This document shows, piece after piece, positions 5,195 to 6,220 of a stretch of 6,220 bases of DNA (its first letter is position 1; each line of letters opens with the position of its first letter). Both the position numbers and the translations under genes were made by a program. The notes under the pieces were generated by a model. That model saw nothing but the letters and a program-made list of their open reading frames with translations, did no database searches and was not told the DNA's origin. Location of the stretch: contig JAITGW010000011.1 of NCBI GenBank assembly GCA_031280325.1, positions 1-6,220 of the forward strand, read 5' to 3'. This stretch comes from Oscillospiraceae bacterium. GTDB lineage: Bacteria > Bacillota > Clostridia > Oscillospirales > Oscillospiraceae.

Positions 5195-6220
5195 CTATTC
5201 CGCTCCGTCGCCCCTGAAATAGCGGTTGCGATAGCGCTTGGGACTCATTCCAACTTCTTTTTTGAACACCTTTGTGTAATAACTTTGATCCTTGAAGCCG
5301 CATTGTGACGCAATCGCCGCAAGCCCGATATTATCCTCAAGCAGCAGCTTCTTGCTCTTCTCAACGCGCACCTTTGTGATATACGACGTGAGGCTCATGC
5401 CGGTCTCCTGCTTGAACACGCTCGATAGATATGACTTTGAGAGAAACACCTCTTTTGCAAGCGTGTCGAGCGTGAGCTTTTCGGCGCAATTCTTCTTTAT
5501 ATGGTTCGTGATTTTGAACACAACGTCGGAATGCTTCACTTGCGCAAGGTCAAACGCCTGTACAATAAAGCGCCGGACAATGTCTGATATCCAGAACGCA
5601 AGCTGGTCGACGTCTGAATACTGCTCAATCTGCGATATGAAATCCTCTGACATACGAAACGTATCGCCCGGGTCGGCGCCCGCCTCAATCGTCGCGCGGG
5701 ACAGTACGACAAGAAGCTCGAGCAGCCGCGCTTTTACAGACGCGAAATCGAAATTGCTGTAGACGTATATATGCGCGAGCATCTCGTTTATCATCTGCAT
5801 CGCCTTTGATTTTTCGCCGTTTATGACTGTAAGGCGCAGCTCTTTCTCGAACTTGAGCAGCATATCGGCGTTTTGCGCCGCCTCGTCGCCGTACATATCC
5901 TTTGCGATGTATATTTCCTTGAGAATTTTCTCCTGATCGTACAGCAAATTTTGAAGCTTTTGGCGTTCTGACCCCGATATGTGCGCCGTCACGCCGGAAA
6001 AAATCTCAGAAATATGCTGAACCTTTTGCGTAGAGAACACCGAAAGCCGTGATACCTCCCATGCCATCTCCGGAACGGGCAAATCATATATTACGTCCTG
6101 TAAATCCCCCATGACAATCGGTCCGAGTACCATCCCGCCGATGAGCTTCCCGTTATCTCCGCATACGGACGCCGCGATAAAAGTTAACCCAAGCGGGCAA
6201 TAGTAGATGTATTTCCCGTT
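5195..6220 (-). CDS. AraC-family transcriptional regulator with PocR-like sensor domain (5' end cut by window edge)
   Basis: The frame is open from the right edge through 341 codons to TAG at 5197..5195. The ATG at 6133 is internal, because the 29 codons before it read as a conserved domain (YYCPLGLTFIAAS, then GKLIGGMVLGP). Family knowledge: CPxGL followed by GxxxGxxxxGP is typical of PocR sensor domains, which bind small organic ligands and were named for the propanediol regulator PocR. The visible chain holds the PocR end (about residues 1-50), a helical linker, and a C-terminal AraC DNA-binding domain from about residue 233, with two helix-turn-helix units: TLDTLAKEVFLSKSYLSSVF, then AAIASQCGFKDQSYYTKVFK with the usual GMSPKRYR end. 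Probably 60-90 N-terminal residues are missing (inference from usual family length). The target genes are not evident; a linked catabolic or corrinoid-dependent operon is likely beyond the right edge. Confidence 0.9.
   Translation of the reverse strand, partial: NGKYIYYCPLGLTFIAASVCGDNGKLIGGMVLGPIVMGDLQDVIYDLPVPEMAWEVSRLSVFSTQKVQHISEIFSGVTAHISGSERQKLQNLLYDQEKILKEIYIAKDMYGDEAAQNADMLLKFEKELRLTVINGEKSKAMQMINEMLAHIYVYSNFDFASVKARLLELLVVLSRATIEAGADPGDTFRMSEDFISQIEQYSDVDQLAFWISDIVRRFIVQAFDLAQVKHSDVVFKITNHIKKNCAEKLTLDTLAKEVFLSKSYLSSVFKQETGMSLTSYITKVRVEKSKKLLLEDNIGLAAIASQCGFKDQSYYTKVFKKEVGMSPKRYRNRYFRGDGAE

Overview
The window reads as a GC-rich, Gram-positive-type bacterial chromosome segment, most likely from a Clostridia-like (Bacillota) anaerobe. 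This is an inference from strong Shine-Dalgarno sites (AGGAGG, GGAGG), consensus sigma-A type promoters in an AT-rich intergenic gap, and gene content: a URO-D/MtaA-like protein, an ABC-F ATPase, TadA, a two-CBS protein, RuvX and a PocR/AraC regulator. I see no tRNA, rRNA, CRISPR array, insertion sequence or phage gene.

Layout. 1-1402 (minus): a URO-D-family methyltransferase-like gene is followed after 2 bases by a GTG-started PaaI-type hotdog thioesterase that runs off the left edge; the two form an operon. 1403-1640: an AT-rich divergent control region of 238 bp with a promoter facing each way. 1641-3511 (plus): an ABC-F ATPase whose C-terminal tail is displaced into the -1 frame at an A7 run. 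3512-3605: convergent gap with hairpins, one of which looks like the tadA terminator. 3606-4058 (minus): tadA. 4059-4131: short divergent gap. 4132-4560 (plus): a two-CBS-domain protein. 4561-4679: convergent gap in which I see no convincing feature. 4680-5090 (minus): ruvX. 5091-5194: spacer with a hairpin that can form in two ways. 5195-6220 (minus): an AraC-family regulator with a PocR-like sensor domain, cut by the right edge.

How the genes work together. Most are housekeeping genes: translation (ABC-F, TadA) and DNA maintenance (RuvX). The accessory flavour comes from the URO-D-like gene, its coupled thioesterase and the PocR/AraC regulator. URO-D-like methyltransferases act in corrinoid-dependent methyl transfer and PocR domains are small-molecule sensors, so a regulatory link is conceivable. 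However, they lie about 4 kb apart with housekeeping genes between, and nothing in the sequence joins them directly.

The most checkable oddity is the ABC-F frameshift. It sits exactly at a classic -1 slippery heptamer (A AAA AAC), and the -1 frame restores a family-typical C-terminus giving a 623-residue protein. A homopolymer sequencing error or a real indel explains it at least as well as programmed frameshifting. I did not find a clearly new multi-gene system here.
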